Assembly (NCBI GenBank): GCA_014155875.1
Contig: JACEFZ010021764.1
Coordinates: 65,001 to 129,000 of the forward strand
From: Cepaea nemoralis
Taxonomy: Eukaryota; Mollusca; Gastropoda; Stylommatophora; Helicidae
DNA: 64,000 bases
Reading direction: 5' to 3'
Each line of letters opens with the position of its first letter. Position 1 is the first letter of the stretch. Positions 1 through 10,023 of the stretch are shown one piece after another. The notes under the pieces were generated by a model. That model was not told where the DNA came from and ran no database searches. It saw only the letters and a list, made by a program, of their open reading frames with translations. The translations under genes were made by a program, and so were the position numbers.

Positions 1-2088
1 ATAACAGGAAACACTAAATATGACTTGTGTACATTGAGTAATGACAAGGAAATACAAAACAAATTCAACATAGAAGTACAGAACAGATTTGAAATATTGT
101 CTGATCTAGAGATCCTATTCCAGGATGTGGATGATCAATGGGAAATGTTAAAGAATTCAATCAATGTGGCTGCAGAAACAACTATTCCAAAATTAAAGAA
201 GGTGGGTCGTAAGAAATGGATGACTGAGGAAATTTTACACTTAATGGAAACAAGAAGACTCAACAAAAATAATCCTGCCAAATATGAAGAAATTCACAGA
301 CAAGTCAGAGTATTATGTAGGAAGGCAAAAGAATCATGGCTTGAGGAAAAGTGCTTAGAAATTGAAAAACAACACAACAGTCAAAATACCAAATTAGTGC
401 ACAAAAGAATTCAGGAACTTACTAATAAAAGAACAAGTACATCAACAGGCTGTCTAAAAACTAAAGATGGCAAAATCATAATAGAAAAAGATCAGATTCT
501 ACATGTATGGACAGATTATGTGAAAGACCTGTATAATGATAACAGAGAGGAACAGTATGCTATTAGATTTAATAATGAAGGACCAGAAATTTTAAAGATG
601 GAGGTTCAAAATGTTCTTAAGCATATGAAAGCTGGCAAGGCCCCCGGTGCAGATAACATCACAACAGAAATGATTAAAGCTTTAGAAGAATTTGGACTAG
701 AGCAAGTCACTAGACTGCTGAACACATTATATGATACTGGAGATATACCTTCTGAATTATGTAATTCTGTATTTATTGCAATCCCAAAGAAATCAGGAAC
801 CTTAGAATGTGATCAACATAGAACAATTAGTATAATGAGTCACATCACAAAGATTTTGTTACGAATTATCATGCAAAGAGTGAGGAAGAAAATACAACCT
901 GAAATAGGGGAAGAACAATGTGGGTTTGTAGAAGGAAAGGGTACAGTAAATGCTGTGTATATGCTGCGAACAGTTATTGAACGTGCTTTAGAAGTAAACA
1001 AGGATATACATCTTTGCTTTATTGACTACACAAAGGCTTTTGATAGAGTTAGACATGTCAACATTGTGGATATGCTTGCAGATCTACAAATTGATGGGAA
1101 AGACATTAGACTTATAAAAAACATATATTGGAAACAACAAGCTGCCATAAGGATTGATAATGAAGTAGGACAATATCAACCTATTAAGAGAGGTGTTAGG
1201 CAGGGATGTGTAATGTCTCCAGATCTTTTTTCCCTATACAGTGAAATTATTTTCAGAAATGTAGAAGACCTAAATGGAATCAGCATTGGAGGACGAAACA
1301 TAAATAACATTAGATATGCAGATGATACAGTATTGATTGCAGACAATGCACAGGATCTGCAACAATTAGTAGACGCTGTTGTTGTACACAGTGAGCAGCT
1401 GGGGTTGGAATTAAATTGTAGGAAGACACAGGTTATGGTCGTCACTAGGAAGAACGAAGCACCACAATGTAATATACAAGTAAATGGGAATATTCTTCAA
1501 CAAGTGAATCGGTTCAATTATCTCGGAACAGTCATAACATCTGATGGCAGATGCCTTGAAGAGATTAGAACAAGAATCGCCATTGCGAAAGTAGCCTTTA
1601 GCAAGATGAAAAACATTCTGACCAATAAAATGATGTCAATTGAAACGAGAAAAAGAGTGTTGAGGGGATACATAGAGCCTGTTCTTTTGTATGGATGTGA
1701 AACTTGGACAATGTGCAGTCAAGCTGAAAAACATCTGATGGCTGCAGAAATGTGGTTTCTGAGGAAAATGCAAAGAATACCATGGACAGATAGAAAAACC
1801 AATGACCAAGTACTACAAGAGACAAATGAAAATCGTAGATTGATTAGAGAAATTAGACGTAGACAGTCAAAATTTTTTGGACATGTTATGAGAAGAAATG
1901 GACTGGAGAACTTAGTGACAGCTGGCAAGATCGAAGGGAACAGACCAAGAGGAAGACCGAGAGGAAAATACCTGGATGGCTTGGCCACATGGCATGGACG
2001 AGACAGGAACACTGATCTGATCCACGACTCTGGTGATCGAGTGAAATGGCGAATCATGACCGCCCACGCTTTCCGGCATGGCACATGA
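1..2088 (+). CDS. RTE/BovB-type LINE reverse transcriptase, 5' end outside window (LINE A)
   Basis: This is the C-terminal 695 codons of a non-LTR retrotransposon polyprotein, which copies element RNA into DNA at a nicked target. The frame is open from base 1, so the true start and any endonuclease domain lie left of the window. Counting from base 1, FIDYTKAFD is at residues 340-348, GVRQGCVMSP at 398-407 and the catalytic YADD box at 439-442. The C-terminal part has the RTE/BovB-style LLYGCETW, WFLRKMQRIPW and RPRGRPRGKYLDG blocks, so the clade call rests on motif resemblance. The frame has no internal stop, so this is one of the least damaged LINE ORFs here. The stop lies directly against a TGAT-repeat tail, the element's 3' end. 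Activity cannot be judged without the 5' half. Confidence 0.88.
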   Translation: MTGNTKYDLCTLSNDKEIQNKFNIEVQNRFEILSDLEILFQDVDDQWEMLKNSINVAAETTIPKLKKVGRKKWMTEEILHLMETRRLNKNNPAKYEEIHRQVRVLCRKAKESWLEEKCLEIEKQHNSQNTKLVHKRIQELTNKRTSTSTGCLKTKDGKIIIEKDQILHVWTDYVKDLYNDNREEQYAIRFNNEGPEILKMEVQNVLKHMKAGKAPGADNITTEMIKALEEFGLEQVTRLLNTLYDTGDIPSELCNSVFIAIPKKSGTLECDQHRTISIMSHITKILLRIIMQRVRKKIQPEIGEEQCGFVEGKGTVNAVYMLRTVIERALEVNKDIHLCFIDYTKAFDRVRHVNIVDMLADLQIDGKDIRLIKNIYWKQQAAIRIDNEVGQYQPIKRGVRQGCVMSPDLFSLYSEIIFRNVEDLNGISIGGRNINNIRYADDTVLIADNAQDLQQLVDAVVVHSEQLGLELNCRKTQVMVVTRKNEAPQCNIQVNGNILQQVNRFNYLGTVITSDGRCLEEIRTRIAIAKVAFSKMKNILTNKMMSIETRKRVLRGYIEPVLLYGCETWTMCSQAEKHLMAAEMWFLRKMQRIPWTDRKTNDQVLQETNENRRLIREIRRRQSKFFGHVMRRNGLENLVTAGKIEGNRPRGRPRGKYLDGLATWHGRDRNTDLIHDSGDRVKWRIMTAHAFRHGT

Positions 2089-2099
2089 TTGATTGATTG
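2084..2099 (+). repeat. 3' TGAT tail of LINE A
   Basis: A short TGATTGATTGATTG run begins at the stop codon of LINE A. The same ending, inverted, is seen at 41332-41350 next to another copy of the family, so this is the real 3' terminus and not chance. RTE-clade LINEs commonly end in short tandem repeats instead of poly(A). Confidence 0.75.
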
Positions 2100-3472
2100 C
2101 TGTTTTTCATCTTGCAAATGGCTGCCTTCGCCATGGCAATTCGAGTTCGAATCTCTTCAATGCATCTCCCATCAGATGTTATGACTGTTCCGAGATAATT
2201 GTACCGATTCAATCAATTGTTTAAGAATATACTCGTTTACTTGTATATTACATTGTGGTATTTCCTTCTTCCTAGTGAGACCATAATCTGTGTCTTCTTA
2301 CAATGTAATTTTGACTAAAGTCGTTCACTGTTTGCAACAGTCGCATCTACTAAATGTTGCAGAACCTGCTCATTGTCTGTAATCAATACCGTATCATCCG
2401 CATATCTAATGTTATTTATGTTATGTCCCCCAATGATGATTCCTTTCATATCGTCAACATTTCTGAAAATATGGTCACTATACAGGGAATAACGATCTGG
2501 AGACATTACACATCCCTATTTCACACCTCTCTTCTGATATTGACCTACTTCATTTTTTTTTTAGTCTAACGTCTTTCCCATCAATTTGTAGATCTGCAAG
2601 CATCTCCATCATGTTGACATGTCTTACTTTATCGAAAGCCTTTGTGTAGTCAATAAAGCAAATATTTAATTCTGTGTTTACTTCTATAGAACGTTAAATT
2701 AATGTGCTCAGCATATACACAACATTTGCTGTATCCTTTTTTTTTCTACTAAAAAAAGAACACCTATATCAACAGATTGCCATACAACAAAAGATCTAAA
2801 AATCATAACATGAGATTTTACATACATTATTTTTTACCTCGGGACCCGGGGTCTTGCCAGATTTCATATGGTTAAGAGCCTGTGAAATTAAGGCCGCCTG
2901 GCTAGTGCAGTCGCCGCGAACTGTGCAGGTTAGAGTTTTTTTCCACGGACAGAAAAATAAACTCCACGCCTTACCGAGGATTCGAACCCGGGTCTCCCGA
3001 AAGAGAGCCCGGTGATCTAGGCACTCGACCAGCCGCTCCACTCTTTTATTAGTAAGCTCTTGAATTCTTTAGTGCATTAATTTGATATTATTACTGTTTT
3101 GTTGTTTTTTAATTTCTATGCAATGTTTTTCACGCAATGCTTCTTTTGCTTCTTTACATAATGTTCTGGCTTTCCTATGAATCACTTCATATATGTCATG
3201 ATTATTTTTGTTGTCTTCTTGTTTCCGTTAGTCTTAAAATTTCTTCAGTCATCCATTTCTTACTTCCTACTGTCTTTAACTTTGGGATAGTTATTTCTGT
3301 AGGCACATTGATAGAATTCTTCAACATTTCCCATTGATCATCCACATCTTGAAATAAGATCCCTAGATCAGACAATACATCAGATCTACTCTTTACTTCT
3401 ATGTTAAAATTGTCTTGTATTTCATTGTAATACTTTTAATGCTCACAGATCATATCTAGTATTTCGTGGTGT
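2100..3472 (-). pseudogene. Inverted, broken LINE A-family copy
   Basis: On the minus strand this stretch repeats the LINE A reading frame in pieces. 2105-2300 matches the region around residue 500-540 of the + copy, 2315-2506 carries SPDRYSLYS, NINNIRYADD and the surrounding RT palm, 2600-2735 matches the FIDYTKAFD region, and 3045-3470 matches the N-terminal helical part (codons about 10-145). Many frameshifts and stops break it. Its 3' end is missing at 2100, exactly where the + copy ends. It is further interrupted by a tRNA-derived segment. The simplest reading is an older minus-strand copy into which LINE A later inserted; the missing 3' portion would then lie left of the window. Confidence 0.8.
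2740..3045 (-). mobile_element. tRNA-derived SINE inside the LINE A relative
   Basis: On the minus strand the head at about 3042-2970 resembles a tRNA: an A-box-like TGGTCGAGTGC (3031-3021), a possible long variable arm, and a perfect B box GGTTCGAATCC (2988-2978). The acceptor ends do not pair, so it is not a functional tRNA gene. The body runs on to roughly 2740. The LINE sequence resumes on both sides with a gap, so it sits inside the LINE copy. Near 2850-2880 there is a block resembling the LINE MKAGKAPG region, so the left boundary between SINE and LINE is uncertain. RNA polymerase III would be the expected transcriber. Confidence 0.65.
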
Positions 3473-3484
3473 ATAGTTAACATG

Positions 3485-4200
3485 TTTGAATATTTATGTA
3501 TCTTTCAGTCTTTCTGTGTCTCTCTATGTATCTTTGAGTCTCTCTCTCTCTCTGTTTCTCTATGTATCATTGAGTCTCGCTCTGTCTCTCTGTATCTTTG
3601 AGTCTCTCTGTGTCATTCTATGTATCTTTAAGTCTCTCTGTGTCTCTCTATGTATATTTGAGTCTCTCTCTGTTTCTCTCTGTATCTATGAGTCTCTCTC
3701 TGTCTCTCTGCAGCTTTGAGTCTCTCTGCGTCTCTCTACGTATCTTTGAATCTATGTATCTTTGAGTCTCTCTTTGTCTCTCTATGTATCTTTCAGTCTT
3801 TCTTTGTCTCTCTCTGTATCTTTGAGTCTCGATGTCTCTCTGAAACTTTGAGTCTACCTCTGTATCTCTGTGTACCTTGAGTCTCTCTGTGTCTCTCTAT
3901 GTATCTTTGAGTCTCCCTCTGTGTCCCTTTGTCACACTCTGTGTCTTTCCTTGTATCTTTGAGTCTCTCTCTGTCTCTTTGAGTCTCTCTATGTCTCTCG
4001 TGTATCTTTGAGTCTTTCTGTCTTTGTATGTATCTTTGAGTCTCTCTGTCTCTGTATGTAACTTTGAGTTTCTCTCTGTGGCTCTTTCTGTTTATGAGTC
4101 TCTGCCTCTGAATCTCTCTGTCTATCTTTGTATCCTCGAAGTTCTCTCTGTGTATGTGTATCTTTGAGTATCTCTTTGCCTCTATTGTTAAGCCTGTCTC
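3485..4200 (+). repeat. Degenerate minisatellite of about 28 bp
   Basis: Imperfect head-to-tail repeats of a unit like TATGTATCTTTGAGTCTCTC followed by TGTCTCTC. The Leu/Ser-rich and Arg/Asp-rich reading frames crossing it are by-products of the repeat and not genes. Confidence 0.85.
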
Positions 4201-4205
4201 TGTCA

Positions 4206-4302
<97 letters not shown>

Positions 4303-4363
4303 CAGGAGCAGTAGTAGTAGTAGTAGTAGCAGGAGCAGTAGTAGTAGTAGTAGTAGCAGGAGC

Positions 4364-4413
<50 letters not shown>

Positions 4414-4456
4414 AAGGAGCAGTAGTAGTAGTAGTAGTAGTAGCAGTAGCAGTAGC

Positions 4457-4535
<79 letters not shown>

Positions 4536-4540
4536 AAAGA
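4206..4540 (+). repeat. (AGT)n trinucleotide array
   Basis: About 330 bases of AGT repeats with a few AGCAGG and AGAAGG interruptions. All frames translate to homopolymer-like Ser, Val or Leu/Tyr tracts; none is a credible protein. Confidence 0.97.
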
Positions 4541-4567
4541 AGAAGCAGTAGGGAAAGATGGAAAAAA

Positions 4568-4676
4568 GGAATAAAGGAAGGAAGAAAGGAAGAAAGAAAG
4601 GACGGACGGACGGACGGAATGAAGGAAGGAAGGAAGGAAGGAAGGAAGGAAGGAAGGAAGGAAGGAAGGAAGGAGA
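4568..4676 (+). repeat. (GGAA)n / (GGAC)n tetranucleotide array
   Basis: GAAGGAAGGAAG repeats with a short GGAC sub-run at about 4600-4616, directly following the AGT array. Confidence 0.95.
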
Positions 4677-4679
4677 AGA

Positions 4680-5035
4680 AACAATTATCATGATGACAAG
4701 GAAATAAAGATGTCATGTCAACTACCTAGCCAAACCACTTAACCCTATGCCTGCTCTTAACTGGACAGTCCAGTCCAGCCCAACTGGACCAACACAATCC
4801 TTGAAATAGACAACGTAAAATACACAATGAAAAACATCCGTGAACTGTATCAAGTCAACCAGCAGCCGTGGATCAGAGAATAACAGGGACTAAGTCAAAC
4901 AGTATGTTCATCCCCGACAGCTACAGCAAGCAATCAGGGTGAACACAAACCACTCAAGTCACGGAGATCATGACCCAGTGTAACGCGCTAGATGTAAACA
5001 ACACTGTTTTCCTTAGTTCGGAACAGTTTTCGTCT
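4680..5035. other. Non-coding spacer
   Basis: No supported gene. A small imperfect inverted repeat built on CCAGTCCAG / CTGGACC lies at about 4765-4795. Confidence 0.5.
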
Positions 5036-5037
5036 TA

Positions 5038-5050
5038 TCTCTCTCTCTCG

Positions 5051-5098
<48 letters not shown>

Positions 5099-5120
5099 CT
5101 CTCTCTCTGTGCCTCTCTCT

Positions 5121-5190
<70 letters not shown>

Positions 5191-5301
5191 TACCCGACAT
5201 TGCTGGAAAAATCTGGTCAAAGATGGAATATGTTAATCTACAATAATTAAATGTAAGAGAATATTCTCTCGCCCTCTCTCTTTCTCTCTCCCATTCTCTC
5301 T

Positions 5302-5391
<90 letters not shown>

Positions 5392-5530
5392 TACCAGCCA
5401 TTGCTGAAACAAGCTGGTTAAAGATGGAGTATGCTTATTTACTGTTATTAAAAGTAAGAGATTACTCTCTTTCTTTATTTCTCTTTCTCTCATTCTCTTT
5501 GTGGCCCACCCCTCTCTATCATTATCTTGG

Positions 5531-5613
<83 letters not shown>

Positions 5614-5630
5614 CGCTCGCTCGCCTATAT
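5038..5630 (+). repeat. (CT)n arrays with a duplicated ~200-bp unit
   Basis: Three long CT arrays are separated by two related unique segments at about 5187-5275 and 5390-5475. Both begin TCGTTTACC and contain GGTCAAAGATGGA or GGTTAAAGATGGA. The array plus spacer was therefore duplicated in tandem. Arg/Glu-rich minus-strand frames are artefacts. Confidence 0.9.
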
Positions 5631-5954
5631 GTTCATTCAGAAAGAAAACTGATCTCTAGCAAGGTGAAGGTAATTTCCTGTTATTGTTTGTTCTCCTAAA
5701 GCGAGGCTGTGAGAGTGGGTGTACAAGTCATGGATTGCTAACTGGCTGCGAAACACCTGAGCCCGATGTAAGTAACTGAAAGACCCATTACCTACACTTT
5801 GAGGCCTACTGGGTATATGCTTAGTTGCATGTTCTTTACAGGGCGTCGCAATCAACCCCAGAATGTGTCGCTGTTTGTGATTTACTAGACTAGTCTGCGA
5901 TAAGTAGTTTGCCCTTGCTTTCTAAACGGCCGAAGCTCATACCATTGTGAAAAT

Positions 5955-6145
5955 CAACGCAAATCGTTGAGTTGAGTTGAGTTGAATTGAGTTGAGTTGC
6001 GTTGCACTGAGTGAGTTTAGTTGCGCTGCCTTGAGTGAGTTGAATTAAGTTGGGTTAATCTGAGTTGAGTTTACGTTGCGTTGAATTGATTTGCGTTGAT
6101 TTGAGTGAGTTGAGTTGAGTTGACTTTCATTGCCTTGAGTGAGTT
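5955..6145 (+). repeat. (GAGTT)n-like array joined to a LINE D 3' end
   Basis: Degenerate TTGAG/TTGCG pentamer repeats running into TTGAGTCAAGAACC, the 3' terminus of LINE D on the minus strand. It is therefore likely an expanded element tail. Nothing else was recognised in 5640-5955. Confidence 0.75.
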
Positions 6146-6290
6146 GAGTCAAGAACCAATATCATTGCACTTGGGGCATTCCTATAAGCCCTCAGACCTC
6201 ATCTTCAACAGCCAGTGGAGAGTTCCAATACCAATGGTGCCCGTTACAATCTGGTGATATTTCCGTCTTGCTTCACCTCTGAGTGACGAC
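6145..6290 (-). pseudogene. LINE D 3' end fragment (RNase H-bearing family)
   Basis: The minus strand encodes a block close to NQIVTGTIGIGTLHWLLKM followed by WECPKCNDIGS-like residues. This is the extreme C-terminus shared by the LINE D copies at 6955, 16575, 25140 and 44955. It is 5' truncated and too short to have a function of its own. Confidence 0.7.
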
Positions 6291-6429
6291 TGTCGACCAG
6301 GTAGGTAGTCAACAAAGATCACATGTCCTTATCTAGAACGTTGCAATCAACCCCCACCCCTTGTTGGCTGTGTGATTTACTCATCAGTTTTACGTTCAGC
6401 AGTTTGCCGGCGTTGTGGCTTTGGGGCAG

Positions 6430-6549
6430 TGAACGTGTTTCATAATTCCCCGAAATACCGAGTCGAGGGCTCGAAATCTGCCGCAGATTGCCTTGCTTTG
6501 ATTTCGATGGAATGAGTGTCAGTCGTTCGGAAAGCATAGGCGTGATACT
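6430..6549 (+). repeat. Left part of a dispersed ~110-bp core repeat
   Basis: The GGGCTCGAAATCTGCCGCAG region followed by GTTCGGAAAGCATAGG matches the modules at 26865-26990 and 56310-56420. The repeat is split here by the 171-bp LINE insertion at 6550-6720 and resumes at 6721. Confidence 0.6.
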
Positions 6550-6720
6550 CACCTCATCTCATCTTGTGCCTCTTGTATCTTGCTGTGTTTAGGTGATGTA
6601 TAAACAGCAGGAGAGTGCTCGTTTATGGGCTTCATATATCGAGATTCCCATAGATTCTGCTATTCCCTCTGTTCATCGTTTACGTGGCCGGCCTCTTCTT
6701 CTGCTTCCATTAATTTAGGT
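6550..6720 (-). mobile_element. Short 5'-truncated LINE E insertion with target duplication
   Basis: The segment is flanked by GTGATACT at 6542-6549 and again at 6721-6728, a target-site duplication. Its left end (CACCTCATCTCATC) is, on the minus strand, a GAGAT-repeat tail. The body matches 38915-39070, where the family continues into RT C-terminal sequence. It is a heavily 5'-truncated retrotransposed copy. Confidence 0.75.
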
Positions 6721-6895
6721 GTGATACTAAACTTGCCAAGAGATCACAAACAGCAAACAATGCTGGGATTGACTGCAACATATCCTGTAGAGGATATACA
6801 AGTAACTTTAACTAAACGTAAGAATAGTCCAGTAAATGATAAACAGCCAAAGATGCCGGGGTTTATTGTGACGTGCAGTAAAGAAAATTAAACTA
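6721..6895 (+). repeat. Right part of the dispersed core repeat
   Basis: AAACTTGCCAAGAGATCAC and the following GATTGACTGCAACATATCCT resume the core module seen at 11610, 26950, 38670 (inverted) and 56390. The 88-residue frame over it has no recognisable domain. Confidence 0.6.
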
Positions 6896-6954
6896 TCGTT
6901 TTAGTTTGTCAATGCTGCTTGAACAACAAGTCAACTGTTAAGACAGGTAAAATT

Positions 6955-7214
6955 AAGTTGAGTCAAGAACCGATGTCATAACACTCGGGCTATTCCTATA
7001 AGTTCTTTGTCCACATCTTCAACAGCCAGCGAAGACTGCCAATACTAATAGCACCAGTAGCAGTCGGATTATCTGTCCGACTGACCTTTCCCGAAAACCT
7101 GAGTATCGGCCAGATCCTATGGTCACTCCCTGCAGCATCATTGTTTCCCGCGCTGTAAACACGATCCCAAATTTCCCCGACCACGTCATCTTTATCATTC
7201 ACCAATCCATCATC
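6955..7214 (-). pseudogene. LINE D C-terminal fragment
   Basis: The minus strand encodes DHRIWPILRFSGKVSRT followed by TGAISIGSLRWLLKMWTK, matching the C-terminal region of the RNase H-bearing LINE D family. The 3' end at 6955-6970 has the TTGAGTCAAGAACC terminus. It is 5' truncated and decayed. Confidence 0.7.
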
Positions 7215-7639
7215 ATCAAGTGACATGCGAGTTGGCGTAGGCGTTCATGTCTCTCAACTTACTCTGCCTTTTGTGTTCTGGATCAACTCTGCTGCTGATA
7301 TACCTCCAAGCCACCGTCTCAATCCATCCAATACCATTTCTCTTAGTCGTCCTCTGCCACTCTTCCCCTCGATCTTTCTAGTCGTCACGATGCTCTCCAA
7401 TGCCTCTCTTCTCATTACATAACCAGGGAAAGCTGTTTGGCTCTTTTTTATTGTTGTATATAATGTTCTAGTTTCATTAGCCTATTTCAGGCAATCGTCG
7501 TTAGTTACTCTCGCCGTCCAAGAAATTTGCAACATTCGTCTCAGGAACCACATCTCTGTTGCTTCCAAGATCTTCCTAATTTGTTCACTCACATTCCAAG
7601 ATTTACTGTCATTCATCAAAATAGGTTCTATATATCACT

Positions 7640-7640
<1 letters not shown>
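7215..7640 (-). pseudogene. LINE B C-terminal fragment
   Basis: The + strand sequence closely parallels 8645-9070, the 3' end of LINE B read in reverse. On the minus strand it encodes the RT thumb and C-terminal GRGRP-like tail of an RTE-type LINE and ends in a TGA-repeat tail at 7206-7218. Frameshifts are present. A CT array (7642-7729) interrupts it. Confidence 0.75.

Positions 7641-7641
<1 letters not shown>

Positions 7642-7729
<88 letters not shown>
7642..7729 (+). repeat. (CT)n array
   Basis: About 88 bases of uninterrupted CT repeats. Confidence 0.97.
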
Positions 7730-7732
<3 letters not shown>

Positions 7733-7735
<3 letters not shown>

Positions 7736-8100
7736 TGATTCATTCATTCAGTAGCATGTCCGTTGCAGAACCTCGCTCCCATAACAACCTTCCGGAAAAC
7801 CTCCCGCGTCTGATACACCCATCTGGAGATCATCCGCCACACCCTGCTTCCATCTTCTCTTTTTCCTTCCTCTTCCTCTCTTCCCAGGCATATACCCCTC
7901 CATTATTGTGTATGTCCAAACTTTCATGACGGTTTAAGTGACCAATATATTTCAATTGTCTTTGCTTTATAGTATTTAATAGCCAACCTTCTTCAATATT
8001 CAGCTTTTGAAGTATGGATGCATTTGTTCTTTTCTTTATCCAAGATATTCTGAGAACTCGTCTATAATAATTATATTCAGTTAACTTAATGACAGTGACT
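7733..8100 (-). pseudogene. Another RTE-like LINE C-terminal fragment (LINE F)
   Basis: On the minus strand one can read an ILRISWIKKRTNASILQKL block, then KQRQLKYIGHLNRH, then an MPGKRGRG-like tail. This is the standard C-terminal layout of RTE-type reverse transcriptases. It differs from LINE A and LINE B, so it is a separate family. A (TGAA)n-type tail is at 7733-7753. There are several frameshifts. Confidence 0.65.
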
Positions 8101-8173
8101 TATTATTCACTGATTATATCAAATTAAGTCGCCACTTCCCTGTTTGTACCAGGTATCGGGTACTACCCTAACA

Positions 8174-8198
8174 CCCCCCCCCCCCCCCCCCCCCCCCC
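8174..8198 (+). repeat. Poly(C) run of 25
   Basis: Twenty-five consecutive C residues. The surrounding 8100-8424 holds no supported gene. Confidence 0.9.
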
Positions 8199-8424
8199 GT
8201 GCTAAAGTCTGAATTCTTGTCATATGGTACCCAGTGAGCTTCCAGGCGTTCGCTCCCCAGAGCAGACGAATCACTGATCGAAGAAGACACAACAGTTATG
8301 GGATTGTGTCAGTTTTGTGAATATTGCATCAGTTTATTTCACATATAGTGTTATATTGTAAGCTTGGCTATATCATTCATGTGTTGTATATATTTCTAGG
8401 CGTATGCCGTTAATGATTCTAATA

Positions 8425-8644
8425 ATGTGGATTATAATTGGTGTATATATTGTGGGTGTTTATTTCAGATGTGGATTATAATTGGTGTATATAATGTGGG
8501 TGCTTATTTCAGATGTGGATTATAATTGGTGTATATAATGTGGGTGTTTATTTCAGATGTGGATTATAATTGGTGTATATAATGTGGGTGTTTATTTCAG
8601 TTGTGGATTATAATTGGTGTATATAATGAGTGTGTTTATTTCAG
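8425..8644 (+). repeat. 44-bp minisatellite, five units
   Basis: Five near-identical 44-bp units start at 8425, 8469, 8513, 8557 and 8601, each containing GTGGATTATAATTGGTGTAT and ending TTTATTTCAG. Related units reappear at about 11725-11875, on the other side of LINE B, so the LINE lies within the array. Confidence 0.95.
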
Positions 8645-8654
8645 TTCATCATAA

Positions 8655-10023
8655 TCAAGTGCCCTGCCAGCTGGCGTAGGCATTCATGGCTCTCCACAGA
8701 TCTCGGTCTTTGGTGTTCTGGATCAACTCTGCTGATGGTATTCCTCCATGCCACCGTCTCAATCCATCAAGCATCTTTTCTCTTGGTCTGCCTCTGCCTC
8801 TCTTCCCCTCGATCTTTCCAGTGGTTACGATGTTCTCCAATGCCTCTCTTCTCATCACAAGACCGAAGAAAGCTGTTTGTCTCTTTATTATTGTTGTATA
8901 TAATGTTCTAGTTTCATTAGCCTGTTTCAGGCAGTCGTTGTTAGTTACTCTGGCAGTCCAAGGAATTCGCAACATTCGTCTCAGGAACCACATCTCTGTT
9001 GCTTCTAATTTCTTCTTAATTTGTTCATTTACATTCCAAGATTCACTGCCATACAGCAAAACTGGTTCTACATAGCATTTCAGCACTCTCTTTCTTACAT
9101 TTAGTGACAGTGACTTATTGCATAAGAAACTCTTCATTTTCTGAGATGCGGCTTTTGCTTGCCCTATTCTGCTCTTAATCTCTGTTGTACATCTTCCATC
9201 TGATGTTATAAATGCTCCTAGGTATTTAAAATTATCCACTTGGTTAAGAATTTTCCCTTCTATTTCTATGTCACATTTTGGTGTCACCATTTTCTTTGAT
9301 ATCACCATTGTTACTGTTTTCTTGATATTCAAGGAGAGTCCTTTCCTTGCACTCTCTGTTATTACAATGTCCAAGCAATTGTTGTAGGTCTGTTGAATTA
9401 TCTGCCACCAATACTGTGTCATCTGCATAGCGTATATTATTTATATTATAACCTCCATCTTGTATTCCTGGCGTCTCTTTGATCTCTCTCATTATTACTT
9501 CGCTATATAGGGAGAAGAGATCTGGTGACAAAACACACCCCTGTCGTACTCCTAGCTTTATCTGTTCGTAACTACCCTCTTTATTTCCCATTTTAATTGC
9601 TGCTACTTGGTTCCAGTAAATATTCTTTATTATTCTTAAATCTTTCCCATCAATGTTGATATCTTCCAACATTTTAATCAGTTCATCATGTTTTACTTTA
9701 TCAAATGCCTTAGTATAATCTATGAAACACAAATATATGTCTTCCTGTTTCTCTATTGACCTTTCTATTAGTGTCCGTAATGTATATATTGCATTGTTTG
9801 TGCCCTTTCCCTCCACAAATCCATACTGCTCTTCACTAATTTCTATGTTTATCTTCTTTCTGGTTCTTCTTATTATGATTCTGAGTAAAAGCTTAGTGAT
9901 ATGGTTTATGAGGTTAATTATACGAAAATCTTCACATTCAATTGCTCCTGGTCTTTTTGGTATAACTATAAATACAGATTTCAGCACATCACTGGGTAAA
10001 TATCCACTGCTGTAAATATCCAA
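8655..10023 (-). pseudogene. LINE B reverse transcriptase, frameshifted
   Basis: The 5' piece (10023-9271) contains FIDYTKAFDKV, GVRQGCVLSPDLFSLYSEV and NNIRYADDTVLVADN. After a frameshift near 9400 the 3' piece (9428-8655) continues with FKYLGAFITSDGRC, LLYGSESWN, WFLRRMLRIPWTARVTN and RGRGRPREKMLDGL. The catalytic YADD is intact, but the shift would prevent a full protein. Motif similarity to LINE A and BovB elements supports the RTE clade. The linker upstream (10030-10690) has several stops. Confidence 0.88.

Noticed and set aside
2970..3042. Functional tRNA gene
   Set aside because: A and B boxes are present but the acceptor stem does not pair and no terminator placement fits; it is a SINE head.
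1..3472. Twin-priming inversion of one LINE copy
   Set aside because: Twin priming inverts the 5' part upstream of the 3' part; here the inverted segment lies beyond the tail, so separate insertions fit better.
3793..4716. Long Leu-, Ser-, Val- and Tyr-rich reading frames on both strands
   Set aside because: They are translations of the AGT/GGAA arrays in every frame, not proteins.
8425..8644. Regularly spaced repeats reminiscent of a CRISPR array
   Set aside because: The 44-bp units are contiguous with no unique spacers, and the context is eukaryotic LINE sequence.
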